A DNA stretch of 64,000 nt from positions 1,130,501 through 1,194,500 of the forward strand of contig CM037473.1 of assembly GCA_021014325.1 (NCBI GenBank), in the 5' to 3' direction. The notes under the pieces are model-generated. The model saw only the letters and a list, made by a program, of their open reading frames with translations. It ran no database searches and was not told where the DNA came from. Both the position numbers and the translations under genes were made by a program. Numbering within the stretch: the stretch's first letter is position 1; each line of letters starts with the position of its first letter. Shown piece after piece: positions 57,212-64,000 of this stretch. The DNA is from Plazaster borealis (Eukaryota; Echinodermata; Asteroidea; Forcipulatida; Labidiasteridae).

Positions 57212-59320
57212 GACGATGTGTCTCCTCCTCCACACAAAATAACAATAATAATAATACAGGGATGAGAGTTTCTCTAACAAAAACCTCTGAAAAGGATCCA
57301 AGTTTTAGGTATGTTGAAGGAAATGATGGCATTTCAACCGTAGGAGTTTTTAGAAATGGTATATGAGAGCACTAAAGACGTAGATCAAAGAGTATGATTT
57401 ATTTCTGTTTAATAAGGAAAGAACAGCTAATTTTTTTGACAGAAAGATGGAAGAAAAAAACCCTCTGAATTAATAAGCAAGTCTGAAGTTCCTTATCTCT
57501 GATAATAACATTTATCAGCGATGCTTATCAGCCTCCATCTTTTTCTCATGGATCAACAAAACCCTTCTTCACTCCCACATAATTCTCACACAACACAATT
57601 TGTACAAAGTCCTCATGTTTTAATCTAACCCATATAAAGTCTCACAAGAAATCAAGAAATAAGTTTCTTCAAGAACAAAATATACAAAAAGTAGCACAAA
57701 GGCACGAGTTATGGATGAAAGGCCATATTAAGATTTACACCATTTCATATTTATTTAGTTGGATTTGGAAATTGGCACGGTGGAGAATACAATCTAAGGT
57801 TGTGGTAACACCATGTGAATCCCTCTCAAGTTGCGTAGTTCTAAAAAGAGTTGTTACACTAACAGTTCTTTTCAGAACCACAACTCATGGAGCGATTTCA
57901 TGCACACGATGTTACCACAAAACCCTAGGTGACTACATACATTTGTTTTACCAACATTTTAACATTTTGATGAATTTTGGAAAATTGGTACCACAAAGAA
58001 ATCTACTTTATGTAATCTGAACACTCTGTTACTAACACAGCCACATAAATCTAGCTAACAAACTTAATTTACTTAACTAAAAATAGACACACTTAATTAC
58101 TAAACAACTTTAATATTTCCCAGTGAACACACCAATTAGAAAGACATGGTTATTTCAGAAATGAAGAATACAATAGTATTATAACAAAACCTTTCACACA
58201 AGTAAGAACATGTAAACCTTGTGTAAAAAAAAACCTCTAGTACAAAAGTAAAAAATGATGGGTCTTCAGAGTTTTTCTTTTAGTTTTCACGATACAAGAA
58301 TATTAAAAATGTTGACAAAATGCTTACTTTATCAAACCTTGCAGTGTATAAAAAAGAAAAAGTAGTTTTTGGGATCAATTGTGTAAAGGTGTAACTCTTC
58401 CTTAAATAGACTAGGTGTAAGTTTTGAACATATTTGAACATAAGCCCAGTTAACACGCCAAATTTTATTGTACGTTGGAACGCAAGGTTCAAACACAAGC
58501 CAGATTTTGACAGTCTATAGACCATGTGACCTCTAACATCCCATGTTTACAAAAGAGCCACAGAGCCTGGACTTCCTGCAGGCACAATTTGTACACAGCT
58601 CAATGGAAGAAAACATCACATCCTATATTTTATGAAGATTGCATCGTTTGATTTTTATCAACTTTTGATATGAAGAAAGAGGGCACATCTCAAAACTTTT
58701 TCAGCTGTTATTTTTATAACTCTTTGATTCATGTGGTAATTATATGACAGAAAATGCTACATTTTCCATATGACCAGTATAGATCTTGCCCACCAAGAAA
58801 TGCCCTGGATTGTGAAAGGTTCTTGTAAACAAGGTCACATGGTCTATAGGAGGACAGGAAAGAATTAGTTTTGATGTTTTACCCTAATTCTTATAAGGAC
58901 CAATACTTCTTTCTTATAATAATCTCATTCGTGGTGATCACTCGTGATTATGTCTTCCCTCCTCAATGTACAAAATAAAATGTTTTTCATGGAAGCCATG
59001 ACGATTGGAACCTCAATTCTCATTGTTAATACTTTGACTTCTGGTCCCCTCCTCAACAAATATTTGGTAATATTCTGGAAAAGTTTTTATACCTTGAAAA
59101 TCCATGTTCAAATGTAAAATACACTTTTGAGATTTTATAACTTGCATAGAAAATGACTTGTGGTTGTGAAAATGTTAGTGAAAACTGTTTTTACTTTGTT
59201 AGAAATATTATAAAACATAAACAAAATTAACTTAACTAGAGCAAAAGACTTTCACACAATGAAAATATGACTTCCGTCATTTACAGCATAAAAACGAAGA
59301 AACAGGTTTTTTTGAAGCAC
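57212..59320. other. Spacer between the retrotransposon and the bHLH gene
   Basis: Contains a compact foldback at about 57796-57930 (AAGGTTGTGGTAACACCATG against its complement, with TTCTTTTCAGAACCACAA; family also at 28170-28880 and 39940-40000) and a family-E element at 58505-58860. The remainder is AT-rich with no recognised feature. It may include the 3' UTR of the bHLH gene. Confidence 0.55.
58505..58860. mobile_element. Family-E repeat, copy 2 (opposite orientation)
   Basis: The outer ends AGACCATGTGACC and GGTCACATGGTCT are inverted. Internal blocks GGACTTCCTGCAGGCACAA and GAAATGCCCTGG match the reverse complement of 41903-42187. Confidence 0.7.
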
Positions 59321-63642
<4,322 letters not shown>

Positions 63643-64000
63643 TGTTCTCTCCCCAATGTTCCTGTCCAACTTTTGTTGTCATCTTTTCTTAAAGGCTGGG
63701 CAGACATCACTTTGCATTTTGTGAGGACACAAATAAAGTGCCTGACAGCACTTTTGGAAGGCACACCATTGTTTGAGGTAAGTGGGATTCTCTTCTTTTA
63801 TCTGGGGAAAAAGGAAAGCCCGACAGTCACATACCAAAGGGGTCTGACAAGAGTTTAAATTTGGCAAATTGTTTTGACCTTTTTTTTAACACCTTAAAAG
63901 TTACATGTACCCATTGACTGTATTTTTACCGCACAGGGAATCTATCATATCAACAGTTAATTTCCTTGCATCACTATTACAATTATATTTCATTTTGACT
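63643..64000. other. Upstream flank of the bHLH gene
   Basis: It lies 5' of the ATG. Nothing recognised beyond a possible 5' UTR; no clear TATA or other promoter motif. Confidence 0.5.

Overview
This is eukaryotic, animal nuclear DNA. The genes have GT-AG introns and animal families (GPATCH3, VKORC1-type reductase, Rolling-stone-like membrane proteins, a Myc-type bHLH factor). Intergenic and intronic DNA is saturated with short inverted-repeat elements, LINE tails and tRNA-like SINE fragments. The repeat style looks like a marine deuterostome, most likely an echinoderm (perhaps a sea star). That is inference from gene families and remembered repeat style, not a search result.

Layout. 1-5894: the 3' five exons of a GPATCH3-like gene on the + strand, with introns full of foldback elements, a LINE relic and a 53-bp minisatellite. 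9631-10540 (-): a two-exon gene for a 150-aa charged helical protein I cannot name. 14022-39356 (-): a tandem cluster of four Rolling-stone-like multi-pass membrane protein genes (A, B, C, D). All have three coding exons and the same intron phases (0, then 1), so they arose by duplication. A dead copy of copy D's exon 1 lies between C and D. 43450-47685 (-): a complete three-exon VKORC1/VKORC1L1-like gene. 48066-57207 (+): a Ty3/Gypsy LTR retrotransposon with near-identical ~980-bp LTRs and a 4-bp target duplication. It encodes gag, protease, RT/RNase H and integrase, but the frame is interrupted repeatedly. 59321-63642 (-): a small Myc-type bHLH(-zipper) gene.

The most unusual material is in the retrotransposon. 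A 55-aa single-pass membrane microprotein ORF sits upstream of gag and overlaps its start codon by ATGA. A C2H2 zinc-finger accessory ORF lies downstream of integrase, preceded by a splice-acceptor-like tract. The element's 5' LTR lies only 380 bp upstream of the VKORC1-like start codon, so it may affect that gene. Other points of interest are short telomere-like CCCTAA arrays carried inside foldback elements, and the same short repeat family in intron 2 of both Rolling-stone copies B and D.
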